From NCBI RefSeq assembly GCF_002443255.2, contig NW_019211456.1:20701061-20765060 (forward strand): a DNA stretch of 64,000 nt. The letters are read 5' to 3'. Each line of letters begins with the position of its first letter. Position 1 is the first letter of the stretch. Under the pieces are notes generated by a model. It saw only the letters and a list, made by a program, of their open reading frames with translations, ran no database searches and was not told the DNA's origin. This document shows positions 25,689-37,500 of this stretch, one piece after another. The position numbers were made by a program, and so were the translations under genes. The DNA is from Varroa destructor. Lineage: Eukaryota > Arthropoda > Arachnida > Mesostigmata > Varroidae.

Positions 25689-25699
25689 AGCTATAGTCG

Positions 25700-27030
25700 T
25701 GCAAGTTTCGTCAAACCGGCACGTGAGTAGCTAAGGCATTTTCAAGAGACTAAACATTTACCGTTAAACAGTTTTAAATTATTTGGAGACACATAGATAC
25801 AAAAAGGAGTTCGATGTCTGGACGCTACAAGAATTGACATAAAAGACTTTACCTGAGCCTCCCCCCATCACGGGTGAGGAACAGTTGAGCTCATACGACA
25901 TTATTATAATATGGCTGCTTATAGTATGGCGATTTCTGCTGACCGACTATCGCCAGCTATAGCACAAATATGATGAAGTGTTTTTCTTACAGTCGTTTTG
26001 CTTATACCTCACCTTTTGAACGTGCCAGAGTTCCGGTCTGTTTAAGTACATACCCACTTTATCCCAAGGTTTTAACTACAGTGTATAGCGTTATGATATC
26101 ACGCGGAAGAATATCATCGGGAACGTTTGAGAATGGGGCTCGAGGGTTGCGTTTAATAGAAAGTTGCGCCGACTGAAATGCGGTAAAGATTACAGCGTCT
26201 GCATTACCCATTGTCTGTGAAATAAAAATATCAAATAAGGCTACAATCAGAAACATTCTCAAAATAAGTAGCAGAAGAATATAGTAAATATATGATGGTG
26301 AAATTCGAATTATTTCTAGGCTTGGAATGCTCATTGCGTGTTTCAAAGAATTTATAGTTGATAAAGAAATGTATCGCTTTAAATGGGAACATTGAAAATG
26401 CAACACGTTTAAGGCTTGTACACCGACCAAGCTGGTTCTTATACGCTGTTCTACAAATCTAATCACGATAAATGTGATATTGTTAGGGTACTCAGTAAAC
26501 TGTGATTCTTACTCTCCTTATACTCGTCCAATGCAAAAAAATATATTGTGTACGGTTTTTTGGAATATGACAACTGCGAACAAGTGATAGACAAAAACAG
26601 CGATAACTGATGCTTGAAGCAAGCAATGAAGTTACGGATACAATCCACTCTCTAATACGTAAGCTTCACTAGACGTCCTATGCTTTGCATAATATCACAA
26701 TACTCTAAGCCATTTGTTTTTGTCGTTCAAACAATCCGAACGAACAATAATAAGTCAATTGCTTATCGCAATGCAAAGTGTCTAAAAGACCAACAAAGTG
26801 GAAGGAACGCGATGAAATTTCTTCATGCTAACCCTACATTTTTGGCAGATTGATTGTCCCTAGCATAACTTTGGTCAAAGCCAATTGGGACTCACACTGA
26901 GACTTTAGGTCATTCTGGTGCGACCTTAACCGGATCCTTTAGAACACTCTTTGCGATTCACATAGCGTCGTGGAACTCTGCATTGTTTTATGTCTTCCGT
27001 ACAAGTTTACGTAATGAAAATAAATAGCTA
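25700..27030. other. gene-poor stretch
   Basis: No exon, domain or RNA gene could be supported. Reading frames on the minus strand at 26,059-26,648 have hydrophobic stretches but no splice context or recognisable family. Confidence 0.4.
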
Positions 27031-27033
27031 GAT

Positions 27034-27160
27034 CTTTTTTTTATTTATTATTATTTATTTACACGTGTCGTGTAGTGCACGTTAGTAGCGTGGCTTGAAC
27101 CAACAACCTCTGACTATTCGTTCGAAGGTTTAGCGGCCAAAGCCACAGCACGCATGACTG
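27034..27160 (-). mobile_element. tRNA-derived SINE, minus strand
   Basis: On the minus strand a B-box-like GGTTCAAGCC (plus 27,092-27,101) lies about 45 bases after an A-box-like TGGCTTTGGCCGCTAAACC (plus 27,127-27,145), the spacing of a pol III internal promoter. The element ends in an AATAAT/A-rich tail (plus 27,034-27,060). Divergence from the A-box consensus and the trailing simple repeat fit a retrotransposed SINE better than a working tRNA gene. Confidence 0.5.
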
Positions 27161-27164
27161 CATT

Positions 27165-29228
27165 GAAACTGTACATGGGCAGTTTCAAAATACCAGTTTT
27201 CCAAAATTTTTTAGGGCGAAACCAATAAAACTGCGAAATAGTAATACTCGTTTTAATATTGGAAGCTGGGGTTTATGGAACAGTGCGATCTCAATTTTTA
27301 CAGATTATTTTTTCCGAGTAAGTATAGTCATTCTGTAACCGTGTTATACGTAGCAGACGCCATACGCTTTCATTACGAAATCTATCTGAGGTTATCAGTA
27401 GAATTATATGGTAATAGGAGATCCGAAAATATCACCATAACAGGTTTTTAACAATTAAAATTATTTTCTGTTATGACGGGCGATCTAAAAGCGGCTGCGT
27501 TAAGATCAAGCGATCGTTGTTTATTGAGGCCAACAAAACAGGCTCTTACCTTCCAGTATTGTAACCAACGTTTCTCGTGTGCAAAAATTTAAACGGAATT
27601 ATTTAAACAGCTTACAGGTAGAATGTTGTCACAGTAAGTGCTTGAAGTGACTATTGTCATGTCTATAGTCAAGTTCAAGTAATCCTTCCCTTGAGTCAAC
27701 AAGAGCTCTTTTACTACCTCAGAAAAATTCATTCCGACTTAATCTTCGCTGCAGGAAAAGAATCATTTTCTTGAGAAACTAGTTTTTTGCTAGCTATGTA
27801 GATACAAAGCTTTCCAATGGTAAAACACAACGTCGATCATTAATTGTTATCTTTTAATGTATAAACAAATTTTGCGCCTTGTAGAGTATTTGCTTTAGCC
27901 TTTCCACCTAGAATTTTTAGCACTTTTCTGATACGTGTATAACACTCTGGTACAATGGTGACATCATAGATCTGGGATTGTCCGAAAGGCCTACTTGCTG
28001 CCTCTGACCAAGTCAGTTCTGATGGTGTCTGTTACAGGTGATTCAGCAGCCTGCAAGCTCTGGCCTGCGGAGCGTTTTCGCTGCTGCTGTGTTTGGTTTT
28101 AGGGCAAGCAATCTCTAACATAGTGAGTGCCTACCTGTGTTCGTAGATAATCTTATTTATAGCCGGTCATTGTCATGAGTCTGAGATGAAGTGCAATTTA
28201 TTTCCCCATATTTACAACATAGTTATGAAGAAAAAAAACCAAGACTTTCCCTAAAAAAAACTTTTTGCTCTCTAGGCTCATCATTTTGCTAATTATGTAA
28301 TCACATTTCATATGTAACGTTCAACAACATAGTGAGTCTGTGAAAGCTTACGCGTTCTAAAGATTTAGAGTTCAGAGAAGATTTCGTGAGAGCTTTCAAC
28401 TCTAGAAAGATGTATTTTTAATATTAAAAAAAAATGCCAGCAACTTGCCTAATTTCTTTTCGCTCTCTTTATAGCATCAATAAGATTCGTCATATTGCCC
28501 TGAACTGTGCTCTGTATTACTGACGAGCTTGCATAATTCAAGGCCGTGAGCTCTACCTCATACTAGTTTAATATTGATTTGTCAGCGGCTGAATATTTGA
28601 CATTTGTGCCTAAGGCCCGTTCTCATTCGAATAACTTTTATCCAATTAATCAACTACGACCAATACACGTAAAGCTACATATGTGTAAGAAGCATCAGAA
28701 TTGCCCTCTAACGAACAGGACTTAATGATGGACAACGATTTTTGCTGTTGGCTTAAGCAAACTTATTACACCGATTTCATATCTATATATTTTATCAAAA
28801 ACCGTATTTAATAGTTAGCTGGGCTCCAATATAATAAAAACACGACATAAGAAAAACGAAGGATCGGTTTAGTCTTGTATGATACGACCACTAACCGAAT
28901 GGCAATACATAGACCTCCGACATAGTTGCATCGCCAGATTTAAGAGTTCTTTTATTAAGTTAAGAAAAGCTTAACTTCTACAGAACCGTACGCACATCAA
29001 CTAGAACATAGACGGTATGAAGCGATGCTTCAGTTAATTGGTTAAAGTGAAAGCTCTATGTTCATTCATCTATATCGCAAATTAGAGCTTGGTGCAATTC
29101 TCTTTACTTACGAGTAGAAAGAGGTCAGAAAGTTTTTAGCCAGCAGACGGAGCAAATGACAGCGCATTGAACCATAGTAAGCTACGCATCAGACGCACTA
29201 CTGTTGTCGCAATACATTTCTTTTTAGA
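27165..29228. other. gene-poor stretch
   Basis: No supported gene. Mostly AT-rich sequence without long frames on either strand. Confidence 0.4.
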
Positions 29229-29234
29229 TTTATT
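29229..29234 (-). terminator. poly(A) signal AATAAA of the secreted-protein gene
   Basis: AATAAA on the minus strand, 21 bases beyond the more distal of the two possible stop codons of the gene at 29,255-33,116 and 95 bases beyond the nearer one. Confidence 0.4.
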
Positions 29235-29254
29235 CAATCCTTTCGAGGAAAATA

Positions 29255-32200
29255 CTATCCCGATTGCGTGATTGAAACCGACTGATATCCTGCACTTGTT
29301 GATGACGCTTTTTCATATTTTTCGGTGCCTACGCTTGCTCGCCTAGCGTAACCTTCGGCACCGACTTCTGGTACTTCGCTGCCACGGAATCCTCCGAAAC
29401 CCCCGCCAAGTGATGCTCCAAAACTAAGTCCAGAGCTGAAACCATGCACAGAGCCCCTACAAAAGATTGCGAACGTGATAATGAAAGTCAAACACGGTGA
29501 GCACTAACAACCGACAGCTAATACTGCCACGAAAATTTCTAGAAATCACTTAGCGTACCGCCTTGATTTTTTTTAGCTTTCCAATGTTGATCCTAAATAA
29601 AAATTAGCTCCCCTTGGCGTAGATTTGTATATGGTGAACATTGGTTTTGTTCATACGTACCTGATGAACCTTTTTTAGCAGTCCCTCAAAGCTGTTATCA
29701 TGGTTTTTAAATTTAATTGACTCCAAACTGAAAATGCCAGTAACTGGCTTTACGGTCACAGAAATTTCGTCAAAAATTATTCTGTGGAAATCTTAGAATA
29801 GCTACAAGTTAGTGAAAGATAAGCCGACGGAATGCAGCCAGTGGCCAAGCAATCTGAGCATCATTCGGAACCCGAGGTAAAGGGATGACGAGTCCTGCAA
29901 GCGTTCACGGAGAAATTAACGTAGTTCTCTTGCAGCATGACGCAACCGGCAAGTGTCAGCAGTTCGACGACATGGGTCTCTCAAACATTCATTCAGGAAC
30001 GAATCGGCATCCATCGTGGCTTACACTCGGACACAACGGTGGGACGATGTCTTGCTGTTCGGACTATGCTGTCCGCCGAGGACAGCGGACCTTCACATGG
30101 TATTCAATCGAGGAAAAATCTTTGTAAGAAAGGTATCATTCTCAGGAAGTTTGCGAAAGCAACACCAAAGAATCCAGTCCGGTTGTGCTCACAGTAGGAC
30201 GTCATCAGGATAGTCCTTCGATTGCATTTATACTTAGCGCGCGTTTCCGTTGAGTTGCTTAGCACATGTTGAAGTACTGCACTACTATAACCCCAAATAT
30301 ACAACAAAGACTTATTAGCTAGTAGCTATCGACAAGCTGACTTCTACCAATTCAAATAAAGATAGCGTGCCCTTTCAGGGCCGAGAACAGGTGTTGCTTT
30401 AGCAGTGAATCCAAAACATATTGCCAGTTCCTACGGGTTTTACTGAAGGCGTTAAAGTGTCTCCACTGTGGGATTCAGAAACCCTTGTTGGCTGTGTAGG
30501 ATTAAGCCGTTGTGATTCATCAGTGCTACGGTGAATCAATAGCAATGACAAAAATAATTACAAAAATACAAGTTTTCCCTGGTAGGTTGGAGGCGCGCTC
30601 ACAGGGAAACCTCACGATTTCACTGTACTCAGAGACAGAGCTTTATATCACCGGAAGAATGAGCATATTGGTTAAGTCATCCCGTTGGCTTTGTGCGTTT
30701 CAACGAAAGCAACAACATAAGCACACCTTGGGGTTTCAAGGAAATATCAACAAATAGCTGAGATATTCTATTTCAAGCCTGCCATGTCGCGAAAGAGCGA
30801 TTTTGCACGAGGCTATGCTGCGTGTTTGCGTCGGACGGAAGGCAAGCATGATAGGCCGCGACTTCCTGGGTTCAAATTTTGCAGCCCTGTTCATCTTCGT
30901 ATTCGTAAATTACTGTACCTGATTTGTACGTGTTGACCTGACCAGCGATATCTTAAGAACCGTGCTCTTGACGTTTCCTCAGGATATTTATGTATAGATA
31001 AGCTCATCTGCCATTGGCGACGCAAAATGGTTTTTCACTTGGTATTTGATTGTTGCGCTACCCAGAGGATTTTACACTACAGCGACCGGTCGCGTTTCCA
31101 TTAACCATTGCTGTCGGCGCTTTTCCAAGTATCGCCTTCACCACCAGTCCTATGCGTAGGGTAACTCTAACCAAGGCTCAGTTTGAGCTAATATTTAGGC
31201 ATCGTGCAATACTTTCCATGAGACTATCCAAAAATCCGCAGAAGATCACCTCTTTCGGGAGCCTGAAGGAAGCAACTCATTTGCAGGGTCAGCGCTTGTT
31301 GAGGGCATAAGATGATTAATAAGGGCAATGCATAAATTACGTGGTTACAATTAAAAAAAAGTCATATTTGCTCGCTAAAAAAATGGGAGCGATACCTGTC
31401 GCTTGCTGGACACGGGGGGAATTGCTAACGCCAATATGAATCTGAAAATGATTAAGTAGCTCTAATAAATATCTTAGAATAAAGCCAAATCTTCACATTG
31501 AAGAAATCATGATTAGCGCTTAAATAAAATGACGATCGTTAATGAACTCCCATGAGGCGTAAGATCGTTTTAACTATTTGCAAATTTAGTTTTTGTCATA
31601 GTTTCATCCTGGAAGGTCACTGCAGCCACTTGAGCATTTGCAATCTTGTCTTTAAGACAAAATTTGGTGCACACTTTTGTTTTCCCATTGCATTTTTGAA
31701 ACATCCGCTGGACTTTGAATCGTTCCAAACACTACAAAAACTTGCCAATTTGGAGTGATCTGGACATCGTTCTTGTTCACAAAGGTAAGTCCTTGATTAG
31801 TCTTCGGCATTACATTACGCACAGAGTCCGTTTTGGCAAAACTGTGATGTGCCTATAGTGCTAATGCTATTACTTTGATTAATACAAAATTGTAGTTAAA
31901 TCGTGTACCTTCCTTCAGTGTCAACTTATATACATGCACACACGCACACACACAGACACCCACACACCCACATACATACACACACACATACCCACACACA
32001 GAGTGGCACGCGAGTCTCTTGTCAATCTGTATTTGTAAATACATATATATATATGATATAGAATTTAAATGGACTTTTACTATACGTTGTATTGGTATAA
32101 CGGTCGCTGCATATCCACTTGCAGTCACTGTGTCATCCCTGTAGGTAATCGCAAGATTTCGGATTTTATTAATTGATCGTGATTTAGATATTGTTCCCTT

Positions 32201-33116
32201 TCTTTCTTTCTTGGTTAGAAAATAATTAGCGCTATCAGAGACGATGCTTTTATGTTCAGGGATAATCGCCGGAATGAAACATCCGCAGGGAGCTAGTTTT
32301 GCTCTATTTTTATAACTCTTTTATAGCTCTATTTTTTATGTTTTTATAAGTAAAAAAACTTGTTGTAATTGATAATAAATAATAATTGATAAATTGTAAG
32401 TGATAATTGTGATTAACAATTTTTATTATATTATAGATGGAATTTTTTTTGGAGGAAGGTTTCTGTATGCTTTCAGTAAGTGCAAATAATGAAGTATCAA
32501 TGCAGTTTATAATAATTAACCCTTCAGAAGTTGCAATTAGAATAACATGGAACTCACCGTTTATCGCCAGTCACGCCTGAATGTCTACCTGTCACTGCGC
32601 GTACAATGAAAAATACAATTATATAATTGTATTTTAATAATTGACTATTATATGCCTGCGTTTTGATATATTTTTCGCCATAAGACCCTCATGTGCTCTT
32701 CTTGATCGTTTCATGTCCTTATTCGTTTATTATATCCTTGCTCGTTTATTAAATACCTTTTCGTTTTCGGTGTGAATAAAGTACGGTTAATTTTTCACAA
32801 ACTTTTAAATTTTGAGTTTGCCCTTCCGGGTAGCCCAGTCTATGAAATCAGACCTATACAGCCTACTGTGGAGGAGGAGGAGGAGGAAGATACCCGACCA
32901 AGCCTAGGTTTGATATTATTATAGATGTAAAGGGCTAGCTGTATGGGGAGGTACAGTATGAGGTAGTAGTTTACGGCGAGGCTATAAGTAAGCCTATTCT
33001 TTCCTTAATACTTCTGAATACTAAAATCGTAACTGCTTACCTTCACGTCCTACTTGTAGGCCACTATCCGCACCAATCATTTGAGCTATCAGCGTAAAAA
33101 TTGCGCAAACCAGCAT
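29255..33116 (-). CDS. gene E: small secreted protein, unknown family
   Basis: Exons on the minus strand: 33116-33041, 29791-29661, 29592-29559 and from 29456. Exon 1 is a classic signal peptide (MLVCAIFTLIAQMIGA, then DSGLQVGRE) ending in G|GTAAGC. Exon 2 completes the split Asp codon and encodes FHRIIFDEISVTVKPVTG followed by a helix-prone segment ending LLKKVHQ|GTACGT. Its acceptor has a CTAAC branch-like site about 20 bases upstream. Exon 3 is 34 bases (DQHWKAKKNQG). With that phase the last exon ends at 29,329 and the protein is 122 aa. If the incoming phase were one base different, a Gly-rich frame (SFGASLGGGFGGFRGSE) runs to 29,255. Exons 1 and 2 are the firmest part. The 3.2 kb first intron may hide another exon. 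No family recognised; probably secreted. Confidence 0.5.
29953..30160 (+). pseudogene. relic of a Ty3/gypsy-like integrase C-terminal part
   Basis: The frame starting at 29,953 resembles the end of gypsy-type integrases: a V-x-R-x-H-x-x-L-K-like stretch (VRRHGSLKHSFR) and then RWDDVL before a small Cys/Pro-rich part and an MVF motif. In intact elements this region has R-W-x-x-x-L-P, a conserved Leu/Gly/Arg segment and A-E-x-V-x-G. Several positions have decayed and no complete domain is left. It lies on the opposite strand to gene E, inside its first intron. Confidence 0.4.
31050..31310 (+). pseudogene. possible Ty3/gypsy-like RNase H relic
   Basis: An 86-codon frame contains IAVGAFPS then IAFTTSP and LTKAQFELIF, in the order of the gypsy RNase H motifs (Asp-containing strand, A-F-x-S-R, then E-x-x-A-I-x-F). 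It ends with FGSLKEATHLQGQRLLR, similar to the segment after that domain. Acidic catalytic residues are largely gone. It lies after the integrase-like piece on the same strand, the reverse of the order in an intact element, so it is probably separate debris. It sits in the first intron of gene E. Confidence 0.3.
31934..32002. repeat. (AC)n-rich microsatellite
   Basis: Imperfect run of CA dinucleotides with CCCACA and CATACA variants. It lies in the first intron of gene E. Confidence 0.9.
32867..32890. repeat. (GAG)n trinucleotide repeat
   Basis: GGA/GAG repeated about seven times. It is not in a supported exon. Confidence 0.85.
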
Positions 33117-33161
33117 CTATCAATAACACGTAAGAAACAATTTGTTAGTGGGATAAAATTC

Positions 33162-33167
33162 TATATA
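33162..33167 (-). promoter_or_regulatory. TATA box candidate of gene E
   Basis: TATATA on the minus strand (in TTTATATAG), about 46 bases upstream of the gene E start codon. This would place transcription start close to the ATG, giving a short leader. The site is based on motif and spacing only. Confidence 0.3.
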
Positions 33168-33169
33168 AA

Positions 33170-34440
33170 CATTTCAGTTTGAATTGTGTAGTTTGGCATG
33201 GTCATTATGTATGAGAATTGAAGGCAATGAGTGAGTGCTTGTACTAGAACCTGTAAGGCTTCACTCTCAACGCGAATCTACAACTATTTCTCTACTGTGC
33301 TCACGACAAATCGCCTCGTGCCTATTTTAGCCTTACAGTTACGATATTCTGTAGCGTAGATTTTAATCACCTCATTCTTAAACTTCTCAAAAGTGTCTTT
33401 TACTAAGAAACAACTGAATCAGAAACCTAAGTAACCCAAAATAGGTCCTACTGAAGGCATTAAAGATACGCAGCCCGCACTTTATGATACGTCTGTAACA
33501 GGGGCAGGCGAGCTGAAGAGGCTTCATGTTCAAAGTATAACAGAGTTGAGACATTTAGATTACCAGACACATATGGGTATTACGAAGACCTTTGTAAGAC
33601 GACAGCGTCCAAACTAAAAGCAACACCTAATTAGTTGAAAGTAAACAGCACACGATTTTTACGTAAATTAACCTAGAATCGAGCGCAGACTTACAGCATA
33701 TGTAAAGCTCCTCTCCATGTTTGCTTAAGATTTCCAGCAAAAATACGATCTTGTCTTCGCACCGCTCGTACAAGTTTATGCACACGTTTCTGCACCTATA
33801 CCCTTGTATCGACCACTGACGCATGAAATGCCAGCATATTCTATGGCTCCATTTATAGGAAGCACGACCACAGTTCAGCAGGTAACTTCCACGTATACTA
33901 TAAATTTAATCTCTCAAGGACTACAGCAGTTCGGTTGCCTGCCAAGTTCTCGAGCACGACTCAGACGCTAAAGAAGCGTTCGAAATTTTTTAAGTTGCAG
34001 CAACTATAAAACAGAAGTTGATAGGATAAATCTATACTGCTTGATGACCCCACTACAGTCATACGTATATCAAATACCAGCAGATAAGGATGATTTTTAC
34101 CTAGATTCGACAATGACCATATTTGATCTAATAAGTATAGTTGAATTCAACAGAGTTAACAGAGAAGGGTTGTAGCATATACCGCAAAAAATAACTAAGA
34201 TTTTTACTATACTACTTAACCAAGTGGGGCCCTAGTGGGAGAATAATGAGACTGGTCCCAAAGGCAAACTCCTTGAGTCGTATTCGTCATGATAAACTAA
34301 CCTAGCTTGACAACATTGTTCCTCATTGTTCAAGATTTTACAGCTGTTGTCGCGCGCAAACCGAGGGAATTCGGTTTGGTTTTACTTAATTATGAATTAA
34401 TATAGAAAATATTAATACTAATTTTTAATAATAATAATAA
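33170..34440. other. upstream region of gene E, no gene supported
   Basis: A 65-codon minus-strand frame at 33,627-33,824 is Cys-rich, but has no splice sites or family I can support. Confidence 0.35.
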
Positions 34441-34444
34441 AAGT

Positions 34445-34512
34445 CCCCGTGATAGCTTAGTGAATAACGTAAGACTGACTTCGTTTCGCGATGACTGGGT
34501 GCCAACCAGCCG
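34445..34512 (+). mobile_element. tRNA-like SINE fragment
   Basis: TAGCTTAGTGAATAA at 34,453-34,467 fits a pol III A box, and GGGTGCCAACC at 34,497-34,507 is a degenerate B box at tRNA-like spacing. An AAT repeat precedes it (34,427-34,440) and TCTG repeats follow (34,520-34,536). No cloverleaf closes, so this is more likely a decayed SINE than a tRNA gene. Confidence 0.35.
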
Positions 34513-34539
34513 TCCGTCCATCTGTCTGTCTGTCTGATG

Positions 34540-37500
34540 GAGTGCAGGCCTAATGGTAATAACGGACCTAAAACTAGAAACATAAAGAGACTGGTGCAAT
34601 CATATCAAAGCGAGCATAACATTCTAAACACTTATTTAAGAAGTAGCGAAGAAGAGATTCTAGTTTAATCAATATATCCAAGGGTGAAATGACAAACATT
34701 TCCTCCTTATGGAAAAAATCTGTCTTAGTTGCATTTGTAGTTAATTTTGGAAAGTTTCATTCGGGATCGACTGTGAAGATTAGAGAGGCAACGCCGTATA
34801 CAGTTAATATAAAATTGTTTCCCATTGTGTATCCGGATGTTTGGTAAAAATTTGATTATGAACTTGATTGTTTGTATTGATTTAACAGTACTTGACTCTT
34901 GTACCTCTAGTAGTTTTACACCTGTGCTATCCCACTGCCACGTATCGGTATTGAAATAACCCAATTCGTTTCAAATAAATACTACCTTTAACAGCGGATT
35001 AGACTGAGCTTAGTCGTTGATTGATCTGACCATTTTACACCTAGTTTCCTAACATGTACTGTGGCTTGACTGCTGATCGAGAACTTTACCTCCTTAAACT
35101 CTATTAGTAACACATAATTATATTAACACATAATGACTATTCGGCTACACCATTTCTGTTTTCCTCGTCATTATTATTACTCCATTGTATTAAGCTATTA
35201 TCCTAAATATCCAACGAACGAATCTTGATTTCATAGTCCTGTCATTCCGTTGAAGTAATCTATTTTCCCATAGACCCCTTCACTTATTTGCGGCTAGCCC
35301 ATCCTTGTGCCTCGATAGTGTCCGGACAAGTAAACAACCGAGCTCGGCTCTAAAGCTCTAAAAAAGTACAAACACAAGTCAATTCTACCATCCTTATCGT
35401 AAAATCACCTAGTTATACTTCCGTCCAAACCGCTCAATCCTGTTACCTTAACTATTACGCTAACGTACTACTCGTACATTTTTATGGCCGGCAACAGGTC
35501 TTGGCAAGTTTAACGTCAGCTGATATTCTACACTTTTTATTACGAGTATGTATGATTATAGCAAGAAGTATTAAGTAAGGTTGAAGAATACCCGCACACT
35601 GTGCTTGATCAAAAATTGTAAAGGGTCCGCTTTGTTTGGCGGTAGACCAGCATCACCTGATGATATGATTCGTTAATAAGCAGGCAATTGATTATTGATA
35701 CCCAGCAGGCGTTGTTTAAGATTGAGCTTTTGTGAGAATTTTACAAACGTTGGTTTGTACCGAAGCGAGTTTGCATAGGTGACCACCCTATGCATGTAAA
35801 GAGTATGAAAATGTTAGTGATATCTCTTGAAGGCATTTTTCGAAGCCTTTTTTTTTAGAGACTGGGCACCTGTTTTATAGTTGCGTCCAAATGGGAGTAA
35901 GCCATACGGGAGAGGGGACTATTTCGATTAGAGGCAGGACTTTTATAAAAGTTGATTGACGATATGTGCACTAATTTGAATGACGACGCATATGAGGCTC
36001 TAACTTGCTAACATCAATTCACACAAACCTTACTTCACTTATATATGTAAGGCTAACTGCTACTGGCAGTGCGCTCGATGCACCTAACTTGAAGTCCTTA
36101 TTGTAGTTTCGCCCCCTACTGCAACGTTCTTGTAATCGTAATAGTCTTTAATTATTCCATTGCTCAGATTCTACATCAACATATTCCAACAAATCGAAAT
36201 CATTTTGCCAAAAAACCACAGTAACATTTCCCAGTCTCAAAATTGTTTGTCAAACACTTACAAAAATTGTCAAGGGCTGTCAAGCAAATCACCGGAAAGG
36301 TCGGTGGCGCATAAAGTAGTTTCTAAAACATAATTATCCGACCAGCTGGCGATCTCAGGGTCACCACCCTACCAGGCTGCAAGGACGACTTCAGGCTGGC
36401 CACTTTACGAAGACCATCTAACGTGAACAAGTAGACAAATAAGCATTTAATTTTTGCAGACACATTGAGATAGTCAGACAATCGATCGAGGTTGTTCTTC
36501 GATTCCTTAGCCTCTGTTACCTCAAGTGAATATAGCAACAACACCGCACTTACTCTACTAGTTTATACTTGTTTATTATACTATTTAATAATAACTACTT
36601 AATATAATACTTAAACAAACGTTTCGTTTACATGCTACGAATCGTGACTGTATTATGCAAATGACATATTAAAAAGTATGTCACAGGTCTCATCGTGGGC
36701 GCCGACGTTGTTATTAATTTTTCCTCGTTTTCGTCTTGTTTTCAAATTGATGTGGTCATTCGTGTGGTAATAGGACGCGCAATGTTGTGGCCTTGCTTAT
36801 CCTTTCAATTTTCTAGCGTCTCATATTAGTGGAATTGTCCGTCTGAGATGACGCTGTTTGCGCATCTTGGCGATGTTTGCTCTTTGCGACCGTCTTCATT
36901 TCCGTGCTTGTGTTTACGACTGCTTTTTCGTACGACGACGACAATGGCGGCGGGTCATGGTGAACTAACTTTCCTGAGCAAAACTTCAACGTACAATGTT
37001 CACCCTGGACAAATTATCTTCGTTGATGTAACCTATAGCGCAAGATCGTTGAGTTGTCGGATGCTTGCTGCGATTGACGAAACAGGAAGCGGTGCCATTG
37101 ACAGGATTACTAGTTGGGATGCACCCATCCCGTCACTGCTGTGTACGACTGCTACCATTGCACCCTCGCAAGCCACTTGATCGGATCGGCGTCATTGTCC
37201 ATCTAGATGGATCTAGCACGTAGGTCGCGAATGGCTGATAGGGCTAGATTGCATTCTACCATGGGCGATGTGTGTCGTCGAGCGGCGTTTAGACATCACC
37301 TTGAATACTCCTCCTGGGGTCGTTTTAGGACACGCTACTTACGGTCTAGTTCAGATGTCAAACAAGGCCAGTAACAACATTTAGGCACTCAGTTTATTTC
37401 TACTGCCAAAAAACTTAGCGCGCTGAAGTTGGACATTATCACCGAGAGTTGTCTCTTAGTCGCCTTTTAGAGTAGTTGCTGTCCATATGAAAGGAATGCG

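Noticed and set aside
36323..36544. 73-codon minus-strand frame with a basic C-terminus
   Set aside because: Candidate donor and acceptor sites exist, but no consistent exon chain or homologue could be built.
36848..37180. 110-codon plus-strand frame in a GC-richer stretch
   Set aside because: No recognisable domain, no paralogue and overlapping frames on the other strand; it may be transposon debris but cannot be supported.
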